This document shows positions 53,856 to 63,395 of a stretch of 64,000 nucleotides of DNA, piece after piece. The first letter of the stretch is position 1, and each line of letters starts with the position of its first letter. A model generated the notes under the pieces. It was not told where the DNA came from, searched no databases, and was given only the letters and a program-made list of their open reading frames with translations. The stretch comes from an endosymbiont of Escarpia spicata (GTDB lineage Bacteria; Pseudomonadota; Gammaproteobacteria; Chromatiales; Chromatiaceae). The stretch lies in the NCBI GenBank assembly GCA_003349915.1, contig QFXE01000005.1, forward strand, positions 248,001 through 312,000, in the 5' to 3' direction. The translations under genes and the position numbers were made by a program.

Positions 53856-56602
53856 TGCGCTTCCTCCGCCTCGCCCGCCACAGTGAACAGATCGATCAGA
53901 GGGCTTTTTTCCAAGGCGTAAGGTTTTATCCCGGCCTGCTTCTCGAAAAACTCGGCGTCACCGTCCCGATTAAGACGCGCCTCGCCGGTACTGACTTCGC
54001 CAAGCCGCTGCTGAATCAGCGCCATTGCCCGACTGGCCACATCGTTCTCCAGCGTCTGCCAACCCGGGACAGCACCGGATTCCAACAGTGCCGAATCGGA
54101 CAGGGAGACCTGATCGTTCAGCATGTAGTAGACGATCCCTGTCCGGGCCGCACTACGAATCCTGTTCAGCAGCGTTTCGTCTGAGTCATCCTTGGGGCCA
54201 CCACTTTCCAACATTGCCCGATAAAGGTTCGCCTGACTGTCGTAGCCTTTCTCCATGCGCGGACGGCGACTCGTCGACTTTGAGCGTTTGTAGTCCACGA
54301 CCAGCAACCGGTCCCCGGGCAAGCCAAGAAGCAGATCGGTCTGACCATGAATCGGGATCCCCGACCAGGTTCCCTGCAGCCAGGCCTCACTGGCGAGGAC
54401 CTCGGCGCTCAATCGGGCCAGTACATCGCGCCAGGCCTGTGCGGCTTTGATGGTCTGGGCTGTGAAGTGCCGCCGTTCAACCTGCCATTGGGAAGACCGG
54501 AGAAAAGGCGCCAGTCGTCGGATGGCATCGTCCAGCAGGGTTTCCACACGCCCCGGAATCTCGCTCGAATCGGGCGGGGCCTCGCCGGGGCGAAACAGGT
54601 CTTCGAACACCTTGTGCGCAATCGTCCCCAACAAGGCCACGTCCGCTGACTCCGGCGCCCACAGCAAAGGCTCAGCCTTTAGACGTTTCAGCAGCCAGGC
54701 CAATCTTGAGACCATTAGCATATCAAGGCTGCTCGGAGATTCAGGCTTTAACTGACCTTCCTTGTCGGCTCTCAGGGCCAGTAAGTCACGATCAAACTTC
54801 AGGTCTTCTGCGAGAAGCGTGCGCGGTGATTGTGTAGATGCAGAGGCGGCCAAGGCGAGATGTCTAACCTGTACACGATCATCGGCAGAATCCAGCTCGA
54901 CGACCCTTTCGGCGGCTGAGTCCGGGCCGGTAAACAACTGATGCATGAATACCAGGCTCTCCGAGGGCGATTGTCTTTCCCCTCTCGGGTCACGGCGCGG
55001 GACGAGAAAGGTTACCGATTCGAAGACAGCACCCAACTGTCTTTTGAAGCGCAGGCGCCGGACTTCCAGCACTTCCGATGGCGCGCTGACGGCAAGGCCA
55101 GTCAGCTCGCGAATGGATCCAAGATCGTCGGCCGAGAAAACCGGGTCGCTCGCCATGGCTGATGGATAATGCCCCTGTGCGAAACCCAGGACAATCAAGC
55201 GCTTTACGGGACGCCAGCCCTCCTTGGATTCGCGCCACACCGTCACGCCTTCGAGATTGAAGTCGGGTGATTCTCCCGAGGTAATGAACCTCGGACTCAC
55301 GGTTCGACGCAATCCCGTCCAGTCGATGGAGTCCACGCTTTCCAGTGAATCTTTCAGCTGCTCGACCGCCGCCTTTGCCTGTTGGACATGGCCGACGAGA
55401 TCCTCACCGCCTCGAAGTAAAGACACGAATTCCGGCAGCGCCCTGACTAACGAGGCAGGCTCGCTATCACCGTCCCGCAATAGATCCAGCATGATTCGCC
55501 CGTCCCGGCTGGTGGAGGACAACGGGCGCAAACGGTAATCACCATCCATCACCGTTTGAGCCAGCATCGCCCCTTCCTCACGAGACCAGGGCATCAATGG
55601 CGATGACAGGCAGATCGCCAGAGCCATGGCGGGCGCAGGCTTTTGCCGGCAATACAGAAAATGAAAGACAACTTCGCGGCCGAGATCACGGCGCCAGCGT
55701 TCCGCGGGCAACCCCGAAAGCGCGATGCCGCCAAGAGCACACGCATCCTCCAACGCCGTGGCGTACTCGAAACTATCGGGGATCAGCAGGCCGATGTCCG
55801 CGGGTTCAAGGTCGGGAGTCTCGCTCAGCATGGTCTGCACCATACCGGCCGCGACTTCTGCTTCTTGCAGGAAGTCCCGAGTGCCGACCCACTGTACCGA
55901 TGTGTCTACCTCACCTTTGTCCGTGACTGCTTCAAACAGCCGCTCTTGTAGTACACGCAGGCTACTTCCTGGCTCCCCGGCGAAATCACTGCCCAGCACT
56001 TCATTCAGAATCTGGGGCAACGCTTCGTTCTGACGCTCCTCTGAGTTATCCGCGTCCTGATTCAATTTTTCGAGCAGTTCGGTTTGCCACCGGGTCAACC
56101 GGGGGTTCCCCTCACTGCGGTACACACGGATGGTATGGAGGGCATCGTTAGCATCAGCCGACAGCACCGATTGCATCTTTGACAGTTCCTGTGGCCATCG
56201 CCCTTCGAGCAACTTGGCCAGTCGGAACAGATCGTCGAGGTGCCGCCGTGGTCTTTCAGGAAGACCCTCCAGACCGGCAATTCCGATATCGCTCGTGGGA
56301 TCGGTGGCAGATACGACCTGTAACAACGCCGATTTGACCGCTTCGCTGGTTTCTACAGGCGCAACCGATAAGCTCTCAGTCCAGAATGCATCTTCGAGCT
56401 CTTCCAGTGCATTCCTGAAGCCACTGTCGTTGTCATCGGTCGTTTCCGGTACCAGGTATGCACGACACGCCCATTCCATCAACTCCGACCATGTGCCTAC
56501 GACCACACCGGAGCGCGCGCTTCGCTCCGCCAAGATGCGTCGCAGGCGGCGAGCCGTGCCAGCATCGGATACCAATAGGTATTGAAGGTTTTGTCTAGAC
56601 AC
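53852..56602 (-). CDS. AddB-like PD-(D/E)xK nuclease, module B
   Basis: A 916-aa protein paired with the AddA-like gene. The C-terminal nuclease is clear: His and acids in LLGTIAHKVFEDLFRPG, then GIPIHGQTDLLLGLPGDRLLVVDYKRSKSTSR with the Asp and the D-x-K. The first 600 residues have helicase-like architecture but lack a proper Walker A (LVSDAGTARRLRRIL), like the inactive helicase half of AddB. The iron-sulfur cysteines of standard AddB are absent. It starts with GTG at the TAGTG junction with the NERD gene and ends overlapping AddA. Confidence 0.82.
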   Translation of the reverse strand: MSRQNLQYLLVSDAGTARRLRRILAERSARSGVVVGTWSELMEWACRAYLVPETTDDNDSGFRNALEELEDAFWTESLSVAPVETSEAVKSALLQVVSATDPTSDIGIAGLEGLPERPRRHLDDLFRLAKLLEGRWPQELSKMQSVLSADANDALHTIRVYRSEGNPRLTRWQTELLEKLNQDADNSEERQNEALPQILNEVLGSDFAGEPGSSLRVLQERLFEAVTDKGEVDTSVQWVGTRDFLQEAEVAAGMVQTMLSETPDLEPADIGLLIPDSFEYATALEDACALGGIALSGLPAERWRRDLGREVVFHFLYCRQKPAPAMALAICLSSPLMPWSREEGAMLAQTVMDGDYRLRPLSSTSRDGRIMLDLLRDGDSEPASLVRALPEFVSLLRGGEDLVGHVQQAKAAVEQLKDSLESVDSIDWTGLRRTVSPRFITSGESPDFNLEGVTVWRESKEGWRPVKRLIVLGFAQGHYPSAMASDPVFSADDLGSIRELTGLAVSAPSEVLEVRRLRFKRQLGAVFESVTFLVPRRDPRGERQSPSESLVFMHQLFTGPDSAAERVVELDSADDRVQVRHLALAASASTQSPRTLLAEDLKFDRDLLALRADKEGQLKPESPSSLDMLMVSRLAWLLKRLKAEPLLWAPESADVALLGTIAHKVFEDLFRPGEAPPDSSEIPGRVETLLDDAIRRLAPFLRSSQWQVERRHFTAQTIKAAQAWRDVLARLSAEVLASEAWLQGTWSGIPIHGQTDLLLGLPGDRLLVVDYKRSKSTSRRPRMEKGYDSQANLYRAMLESGGPKDDSDETLLNRIRSAARTGIVYYMLNDQVSLSDSALLESGAVPGWQTLENDVASRAMALIQQRLGEVSTGEARLNRDGDAEFFEKQAGIKPYALEKSPLIDLFTVAGEAEEAQ

Positions 56603-58284
56603 TATTCTCTCTTTACCCGTCGGTTCCGTGTGTGTTCGCTGAGAAACCGGCTGTTGTATTCGTTTTCACTGTTCACTATCAGTTCAAGCCGGACTGTCGC
56701 TCTAGTCATTCCGCAAAACAGTATTCTTTCAGCGCGCGTCAGGTATTCTGTATTCGGATCTATATCCACCAGAATCACAGCGGGCGCCTCCTGCCCCTTG
56801 AATCGATAAACGCTGTCGAACATCAGGTGACCCTCTGTCATCACCTGACGCCCGTCTTCATCGTACTCACCCGTGAAATGTCGCAAACCCACACCACCGA
56901 CCTGATCACATTGACTAAATACGGAACTCTGCGCACCCCGACATGTAATCACTACAATGTCATCACGCGTAAAACCATGCCGCATCAACTGCTGAACGAT
57001 CTTTCCTACAATTTTTGGCTGCTCATCAGCATCTATATAGCTGTGAACAGCGACACCCAGACCCGGCAAGTCATTACCCTGCTCAAACGGAATGGGCAGC
57101 GTATCCTTGATAAATCTTGCAATAGACTCCGGAGAGCGGTAGTTGATTTTGCTGCTATAGCGAACAAACCCATCCAGCGATACCGGTGGCTTATCCTGCA
57201 GATTCTGGTCATCATCCTCCAGCCAGAGAATGTTCGCGCCTTCACGAAGGAAGAGCTGGATAATCTCAAACCATTCCTGCTCAAAATCCTGACCTTCATC
57301 AACGATCAGCGTGTCGTATTTACTTTCCTCTCCAATGTCCTGCACCAGAACCTGTTCCTGTACACGCTGCCAGAAACCCGGATCCGTCGTCATCGACGAG
57401 AAGTCCAATCTCTGTCCGAGAGATTGCAAAAATTCATCACAGAAACCATAAAATGTGCTGACCTTTCCAGCATCGCCAACGCTTTCCCTGATGCGATCAG
57501 CCAACGGCCGGTTATAACAAATCAGCAAGACCCTTCGGTTTTCGGATACCTCACGATCCAGGAACCTTCTGGCAAACAGGCTCTTGCCACTTCCGGCGGC
57601 ACCTGAGATCTTGAGCCGGAACGGCGCCATCTCGAGATTGGTCAGAATATCTGCCAACGCCCCGCTTTGGCTCACGAACTGCTTCTCCTGTGAACCAATA
57701 TGAGTATGAATATCGGGAACAAGGTCAAACGTTTGGTAAAAGAAATCTTCAACCTTTTCATACCAACCATCGCGCGTTTCCGTGCCGGGCCCCAGTAATG
57801 TCTGGATTCGTTTCGACAATCCATCTTTTGCAGCCGCATCTACGATACGCTCAGCATTCAGCCCGGCTGCATTGACCTGTTTGACCTGATAGTCAGGACA
57901 GTAAATAAGGTAATCGACGACGAGACTTCGACTTTTGCCGTTCAGCCAGTTGAATTTTTCACGCACCTTGTCAATGGATCGGTGAACCTGTTGGGCGACA
58001 TTCTTCTCGTCAGTTCCATATCGCTTGACGAGTCCATCGTCTGTTTTTTCCAGGCCTCCATTCTTCTGTTCTATAAAAAGGACTTCTCCAGACCGATTCA
58101 GCACGACGAAATCTATTTCTCCAAAATGCGTCCATGCCTCATATTCCCTTGACCAGTGAACCCCATGGAAAATCGTAAAATCGTTGGGCAGCTCGGCTTT
58201 AAGCATTTGCAAAGCTTTGAGCTCGGCATTCTGCGCGCCGGAGAGGGACAGGCGAGACAGATCGGATGGGACTATGTACGCCAC
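56602..58284 (-). CDS. NERD nuclease-domain / SF1 helicase, module B
   Basis: A 560-aa protein with the same build as the one at 32451. NERD: Asp58 in FGEIDFVVLNRSGEVLFIEQKNGG and Glu72-x-Lys74. SF1: Walker A ISGAAGSGKSLFARRFL (about 240), Walker B TLIVDEGQDFEQEWF, motif III WLEDDDQNLQD, motif IV KINYRSPESIARFI, motif V RFKGQEAPAVILVDI, motif VI LFCGMTRATVRLELI. GTG 58284 has CGGAG upstream. It lies 40 bp after the SNF2-type helicase gene. The paralogue in module A shows that two separate modules recruited the same effector type. Confidence 0.88.
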   Translation of the reverse strand: MAYIVPSDLSRLSLSGAQNAELKALQMLKAELPNDFTIFHGVHWSREYEAWTHFGEIDFVVLNRSGEVLFIEQKNGGLEKTDDGLVKRYGTDEKNVAQQVHRSIDKVREKFNWLNGKSRSLVVDYLIYCPDYQVKQVNAAGLNAERIVDAAAKDGLSKRIQTLLGPGTETRDGWYEKVEDFFYQTFDLVPDIHTHIGSQEKQFVSQSGALADILTNLEMAPFRLKISGAAGSGKSLFARRFLDREVSENRRVLLICYNRPLADRIRESVGDAGKVSTFYGFCDEFLQSLGQRLDFSSMTTDPGFWQRVQEQVLVQDIGEESKYDTLIVDEGQDFEQEWFEIIQLFLREGANILWLEDDDQNLQDKPPVSLDGFVRYSSKINYRSPESIARFIKDTLPIPFEQGNDLPGLGVAVHSYIDADEQPKIVGKIVQQLMRHGFTRDDIVVITCRGAQSSVFSQCDQVGGVGLRHFTGEYDEDGRQVMTEGHLMFDSVYRFKGQEAPAVILVDIDPNTEYLTRAERILFCGMTRATVRLELIVNSENEYNSRFLSEHTRNRRVKRE

Positions 58285-58324
58285 ATGGATCTCCGGTATC
58301 TATGTATTCCGAGCATTTCTCAAC

Positions 58325-61300
58325 CTATGGGCTCAAATTAATCTTCAGGCGTCCGACCAGTTCGTCCAGCCTTTCCTTCGGAACATGCTTTATCAGGTAC
58401 TCGACCAGGTCATCCTGCCTTGGCTGACCAAATACCAACCTGTAAACCGCCAATGACCGACGCAACGCGTCGATAAGCTGTCTGTCTCGTGTCAGTGGAA
58501 GTGATGGCACATATCTTTCGATACGCGCCCCACCCTCGATCGGGTAAATCCAGTACGGCACAAGGTCATTTTCCCCTTTCTGCCGGTCCTTCCTGCCTTC
58601 GTCCAGCATCGCAAACCACGGATCTTTGTCGCGTGATCTCATGGCATGGTGTCCATACTGGCTCGCAATGTTTTTTCGTACCGCATGTCCCTTATAGCGA
58701 TGCACGCGGCCTTCACGTTGCTCCAGGTCCACGGGATTAGAGGGTAAATTCCAATGCACGATGGCATGGCAGTACCAGTGAAAATCGAGTCCTTCCTGGC
58801 CGATAGAGGTCGAGGTGACAACGAAGGGCCAGAAAGGTGAATTGAATGCCTCACGCACCTTCTGCGCACGTGACGCAGCTGTGTCGCCACTTTCCTCGTC
58901 CCGCCCTTGACCAAAAGGCATGGCGAAGCGCGACGGGAGTCGATGCGTCTGTACCGTAACACCGCCATTTCCCGCTCGAATATCGTCCACAGCTAGTGCT
59001 GCCGCACGGACAGTGAGCGCTGTTTGAATGGCTTCGGCAATATCCTCGACCATCTCCTCTGGCGCTTCACCAACAAGGCCGAGAGAATCTTTGAGGATGT
59101 GTACATATTCATCCAGCACAGACTGCAAACAGCCTTCAGCACCATATTCAAGTACCCGCCGCCAGTAGGGATCGGCCTGCTTCAATCCACGCAAGAGCGC
59201 AGCGACTTCGACCCGGTTGTAAAGACTTCGGAATGCCCAGCCAATCCTTCCTGCCGCATTCCTTGCACCCGCATGAGTCGCCAAAGTCGGGCCTGTAAAA
59301 CGGTCCAAAGCGCGCAGCGCACAGATAGCCGGCCCACCCAGGGCGAACAAAGTAAGCACCTCTGCCAAATCATCTGGCGGCCGGCCTAAGGTCAGCTCAC
59401 CGTTGAGCAACTGCCTGGCACGGTCGACGTGCTCATACCATGCGTCGTCTCCACTACTATCTTCTCCTGCCCACTGGCCTTCGAGATCGTATTGGCCGAA
59501 CCATTCCTGTGTTGCCTTGGGATAGTGGTGTCTATCCAGAAGAATGGGAGCCGCCCAATACCATTGCTCGTCCACACGGGATTCGTCCGTCGGCATTGCG
59601 AGCACCTCGAGTCCCTTCGAAATATCCTCCCAGATAATTCCTTGCACCTGCTTCAATGTAGGCGACTCTCCATTGCCGTACTTCCTTGCCAGACTCAGTG
59701 GGTCATAGCGACGAGCCAACGAGATTGATGGGTACATCAGAGCCAGCACAGGCATGCCTGTGGGTCGGTTTTTCGACACCGCAATACGCAATAGCAGGGT
59801 ATGACCTCTTCGTTCTCGCTCATCCTCTGTATTCAGGGCGGCTGGCTCGAACAACTTGACCGACTGTCGCTCGGCTTCGTAACTGAGAATGGTCGAAACG
59901 ACCTTGGGTACAACTCGCCAGCTTGAAAATATCAGCCGTTTGGTAATCTGCGAATGGGTGCTATTGCTGAATGGACCATCCAACTCGTAATATGGCAGAG
60001 ACGGGGGCAGCCAAAGCAACTGCCACATCTTGGTGTCAATCACCTGTTTAATAAGGCCTCGAAGTCGCGCGTTCCGCGGATCCAGCACCTCGTAATTTTC
60101 AATGTCATCCCAGGAAAGCAACAGATGTTTTCCTTTGGATAGTGCTCGCGTAATAACCTCCGTCTTCCCCTCACCATCCAGTGCATCATGGAATGCCCGC
60201 TTCAGCTTGTAGTCCTCCATGAAATTAAGAAGATACGATGATGACTTCCAGTATTCGATCGTATCCGGCATATCCAGCTCACGCGCAATCGACTGTAATT
60301 CGACATATGCGAGGATGTCGTTCGCCAGAAGCTCTACATCCTTTGGTTCCACCTGGGTGAGCATGCCTGCCCGATCATCAGTCACTGCCAACCGCTCAGT
60401 GCGGGCCATAACGCGACGTAGCGATTTCTGGATATCCGACTTTATGCTTTCAAGCTGATCAGGGGATTGATCATTGAATCGGAGTAATTCGTAGCGGTAT
60501 TCCCGAAGCAGGTCTGCAAATTTCTCTACTTTCCTCTTATCGCGAAACAGGAAGCCCAGCGTGTCAATGAAATCACGATAGTGGTCCTCATCATCACTCT
60601 CGTCTGACAGTGTATACATCTTGTAGGGCGTGGCCGAGAGCAAGAGCACGCGTACTGCAGTCAAATCATCGGAGTATTCGAATAACTGGCGCGCAAGCAC
60701 ACTCGCATCATCTTCCCCACTGAGAAGGTGCTTAAAACGCTGGAATTCGTCGAGAATAACCAGATCAGGTTCCAGCATTCTGACGCAGGTCTCCGCGAGT
60801 AAACTTCGCAGTTTTCCCACAAAAGCAGACCGTTCAAGCCTGGCTTCACGCGTAATCTTTGAATCTGAACGCCGATACTCCTGACAAAGCCAGTCGAACC
60901 GTTCACGCAATGTCCACTCACCCTTGTCCTTCTCCTCTCGCACATGCTCTCTTACAGTTTTGCGAAACTCCTTTGCAAGTGTTCGATCAATATGATTGTT
61001 TTCAGAGAAGGTTTTTAATTGGTTTCTGAATCGTTTGGTTCCCGACGTTCCCTGAAATACATTCATGGGAGCGGTTCCGGAAAAATGCCATATTTCTTTT
61101 AATAACCAATAAAGCAACATTCTTTCCCGAGCTACACCAAGATTGCTTTTTAAATCAAACGAGGTGCCCGGCGTAAATGAAATGAAATTAATTCGATTCT
61201 TATTCAGATCGCGCAGCATGATGGGCAATAACGTGATACGCGTTGGTAGCGTCTTGCCTTCATCTCCCAGCACATTCAGCCGCTTGATGTTCTGCCGAGC

Positions 61301-61558
61301 AATATCTGCGTTGGAGCAGATATACACAATATCGATTCGATCGACTTGATCCCACAAATGATGCAACGTACGTGCGATAACAGATCTGGCAATGAGTGTT
61401 TTTCCAAGCCCCACCTCATCCGCGACAAGAAACCGGTGTGTAGAACGTGCCTGCTCATACAGTCTGCGAAAGACTGCAGCTGCTGTGCGCCGCTGAAAAT
61501 CTTTCAAGCCGCGTTCAATCTCTCCGAGATCCGGCAGTTCGCTGTCCCTAGCCCCCAC
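58325..61558 (-). CDS. SNF2-type helicase of the PLD-linked module
   Basis: A 1077-aa SF2 ATPase. Motif I FLVADEVGLGKTLIARSVI (about 44 to 60), motif Ia YICSNADIARQNIKRLN, DExx LVILDEFQRFKHLL (about 270), motif III VLLLSATPYKMYTL, and C-terminal motifs VVTSTSIGQEGLDFHWYCHAIVHWNLPSNPVDLEQREGRVHRYKGH. The last motifs are of the SNF2 or DrmD-like class, but no DrmA/DrmB partner is adjacent. GTG 61558 lies 11 bp inside the PLD gene end, with AGGAG upstream. The large middle insert (about 480 to 880) is unassigned. Confidence 0.85.
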   Translation of the reverse strand: MGARDSELPDLGEIERGLKDFQRRTAAAVFRRLYEQARSTHRFLVADEVGLGKTLIARSVIARTLHHLWDQVDRIDIVYICSNADIARQNIKRLNVLGDEGKTLPTRITLLPIMLRDLNKNRINFISFTPGTSFDLKSNLGVARERMLLYWLLKEIWHFSGTAPMNVFQGTSGTKRFRNQLKTFSENNHIDRTLAKEFRKTVREHVREEKDKGEWTLRERFDWLCQEYRRSDSKITREARLERSAFVGKLRSLLAETCVRMLEPDLVILDEFQRFKHLLSGEDDASVLARQLFEYSDDLTAVRVLLLSATPYKMYTLSDESDDEDHYRDFIDTLGFLFRDKRKVEKFADLLREYRYELLRFNDQSPDQLESIKSDIQKSLRRVMARTERLAVTDDRAGMLTQVEPKDVELLANDILAYVELQSIARELDMPDTIEYWKSSSYLLNFMEDYKLKRAFHDALDGEGKTEVITRALSKGKHLLLSWDDIENYEVLDPRNARLRGLIKQVIDTKMWQLLWLPPSLPYYELDGPFSNSTHSQITKRLIFSSWRVVPKVVSTILSYEAERQSVKLFEPAALNTEDERERRGHTLLLRIAVSKNRPTGMPVLALMYPSISLARRYDPLSLARKYGNGESPTLKQVQGIIWEDISKGLEVLAMPTDESRVDEQWYWAAPILLDRHHYPKATQEWFGQYDLEGQWAGEDSSGDDAWYEHVDRARQLLNGELTLGRPPDDLAEVLTLFALGGPAICALRALDRFTGPTLATHAGARNAAGRIGWAFRSLYNRVEVAALLRGLKQADPYWRRVLEYGAEGCLQSVLDEYVHILKDSLGLVGEAPEEMVEDIAEAIQTALTVRAAALAVDDIRAGNGGVTVQTHRLPSRFAMPFGQGRDEESGDTAASRAQKVREAFNSPFWPFVVTSTSIGQEGLDFHWYCHAIVHWNLPSNPVDLEQREGRVHRYKGHAVRKNIASQYGHHAMRSRDKDPWFAMLDEGRKDRQKGENDLVPYWIYPIEGGARIERYVPSLPLTRDRQLIDALRRSLAVYRLVFGQPRQDDLVEYLIKHVPKERLDELVGRLKINLSP

Positions 61559-63395
61559 GTCTTGATAACTCCTCTCGTGCTTCCCACAAGGGACGCCAGA
61601 TCTGCTCGAACTGTTCCGGAAGAAGCGCTCTCCCTTCCTCAGTGTTCTGGAGGTCGGTCACTAGATGGGCAACCTGGTCGATTTTTTCCGGGGCACGTTC
61701 CAGTGCCTTAACGAGCGCCTCCAGCATCGGAATATCCGCATGAAACCCTCCATTCCCTGTTCCCGCATATCGTGATGATCCGGAGATTTCAGAAAGCGAT
61801 AGCGCCCCCTCTTCACCAAGCAGCAGAAACAAGTAGCGCATCAATTGCTGTTGATCCTTCAGCATATAGCGCAGCAGTCGCTGACGTCGGTTTTCCGGGA
61901 ATCCCTGTGAAGGGAGATTCAGTACGAACCGGCAAGCGCCTGACCTACCATTGACAGAGACCCGTCCCTCAAAAGCAAAAAAGGTCGTCAGTCCCTCAAA
62001 CGATACTGACGAGAACGAGGACGACCAGCCACCATCCGATGTCAAGCGCTGCGCGCCCGCCTCCTGCCTGAGCGTAAGTGGCCAACATTGCAGGTCGAAT
62101 TCTGCATCTGGAAGATCCGGATGTTTTGTAGAAGACAGCCTGATATCGAATAGATTCTCTTCAGACTTTTCGGCATGCACCACTAACTCCAGGTCAACGA
62201 CAAAACGGCGAAGACGCAGGAGCAAATTCTCCAGAGCCTGTTGAGTCGAGTCAGCCCCGCCTTCTACGTCTGGTGAAAACGGCTCCAGAAGATCGCGTAG
62301 TACACTGATACCTTTCTGTTGAGGGCAGAGAATCGCCTCTACCCCCATGTGCTTGCTTTGTCCTCGCATCTCCACGAGAAACTCAACATTCTGGTGGAAC
62401 GCAGCGTTCGTGGCATTCGCTGATCCGGTCCACACCCGCCCTATTCCCGAATCGTCAAAAGCAAACAACTTGGCATGTAAGCCTGAAAGTAGGCTTGCGG
62501 TGTCCGACCCACCATCCGGTTCAGCACCTTCTTCCTGCTCTATGTCTGCCCCTTCACTCAAAGCGAAAATCTCGTAGTCGCCTATTTGGTCGGGATTAAT
62601 CGCTTCCAACTCATCGACGCGGGAAACAAGCGTCTGCTCACCGGAGATATTCAGCCGACTGAGGGTGCTTTTCGCGACAAATGGTGCGATGACGAGACCC
62701 TGGTCTGCGCTATCCGGGAACGGCCACACATCTTGTTCACCAGGCAAGCCGATCGGCCAGAATTCAATATCTTCAATATGCTCCGGCAACTGGAACTCTA
62801 CATAGCCAAGCTCACTGGCCAGCTCCGCCAACGTATTCTTTGTATTATCCGTTAGCTCCTGTACAGCCATCTCCTGCAGCGAACGGATGAACCGTGAGAG
62901 TGGTTCATTTTTCTTTGTCGCCCCCTTGCCCACTACCCCATCCAGTACAAGCAGGGTGTCCCAGGAACGATCAAATGTGAGATTACGAGAGGCACAGAGC
63001 AGGCGATACTGCGGTGGCTCGCCATCATCCACGTAGCGCACTATCCACACTTTAGGGTGAAACACACCTCCATCCCTGACCGCCCTCACCTCATGGACAC
63101 TTGACTCGAGGTAACCAAAGAGCAGTCGATAGGTCTTTGGCACAACGATCTGGCCAGCCTGGCAAAACACGTGGATGCGATCTACATGACGGCGCAACGC
63201 TTCCAGCAAGGCATTCGGGTCCTTGGTTGGTTGACCATCGTCCCCTTCCCAGTCAAAGAAGGTAAACGCAAGTGGCGCGACCAATAACGCCATCAGGTCC
63301 AGGGAGTAAGTCGTCGATACCGCGGCATCCAGGTGGAATCCCGGTGGTGGGCGCAGTGATTCAAGCAGCAGAGTACGATCCTTCGGTGCCAGCAC
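61548..63395 (-). CDS. Phospholipase D-like (HKD) nuclease
   Basis: A 615-aa protein with two PLD-type half-sites: FHPKVWIVRYVDDGEPPQYRLLCASRNLTFDRSWD (about 95 to 130) and LHAKLFAFDDSGIGRVWTGSANATNAAFHQNVEFLVEM (about 310 to 348), each with H-x-K and a following Asn/Ser-rich loop. The start (VLAPKDRTLLLESLRPPPGFHLDAAVSTTYSLDLMALL) matches family N-termini, so GTG 63395 is chosen. The TAG of DUF6361 overlaps it (TAGTG). It probably cuts DNA or RNA. It differs from the short DISARM DrmC. Confidence 0.82.
   Translation of the reverse strand: MLAPKDRTLLLESLRPPPGFHLDAAVSTTYSLDLMALLVAPLAFTFFDWEGDDGQPTKDPNALLEALRRHVDRIHVFCQAGQIVVPKTYRLLFGYLESSVHEVRAVRDGGVFHPKVWIVRYVDDGEPPQYRLLCASRNLTFDRSWDTLLVLDGVVGKGATKKNEPLSRFIRSLQEMAVQELTDNTKNTLAELASELGYVEFQLPEHIEDIEFWPIGLPGEQDVWPFPDSADQGLVIAPFVAKSTLSRLNISGEQTLVSRVDELEAINPDQIGDYEIFALSEGADIEQEEGAEPDGGSDTASLLSGLHAKLFAFDDSGIGRVWTGSANATNAAFHQNVEFLVEMRGQSKHMGVEAILCPQQKGISVLRDLLEPFSPDVEGGADSTQQALENLLLRLRRFVVDLELVVHAEKSEENLFDIRLSSTKHPDLPDAEFDLQCWPLTLRQEAGAQRLTSDGGWSSSFSSVSFEGLTTFFAFEGRVSVNGRSGACRFVLNLPSQGFPENRRQRLLRYMLKDQQQLMRYLFLLLGEEGALSLSEISGSSRYAGTGNGGFHADIPMLEALVKALERAPEKIDQVAHLVTDLQNTEEGRALLPEQFEQIWRPLWEAREELSRRGG

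Noticed and set aside
50682..56602. Treating the AddA/AddB-like pair as the housekeeping RecBCD/AddAB enzyme
   Set aside because: The pair overlaps NERD and HSP90/DUF3883 genes in a defence operon and the AddB-like protein lacks the iron-sulfur cysteines.
56632..57606. A 324-aa frame antisense to the NERD/SF1 gene
   Set aside because: Same reason: Walker motifs and operon overlaps support only the leftward gene.
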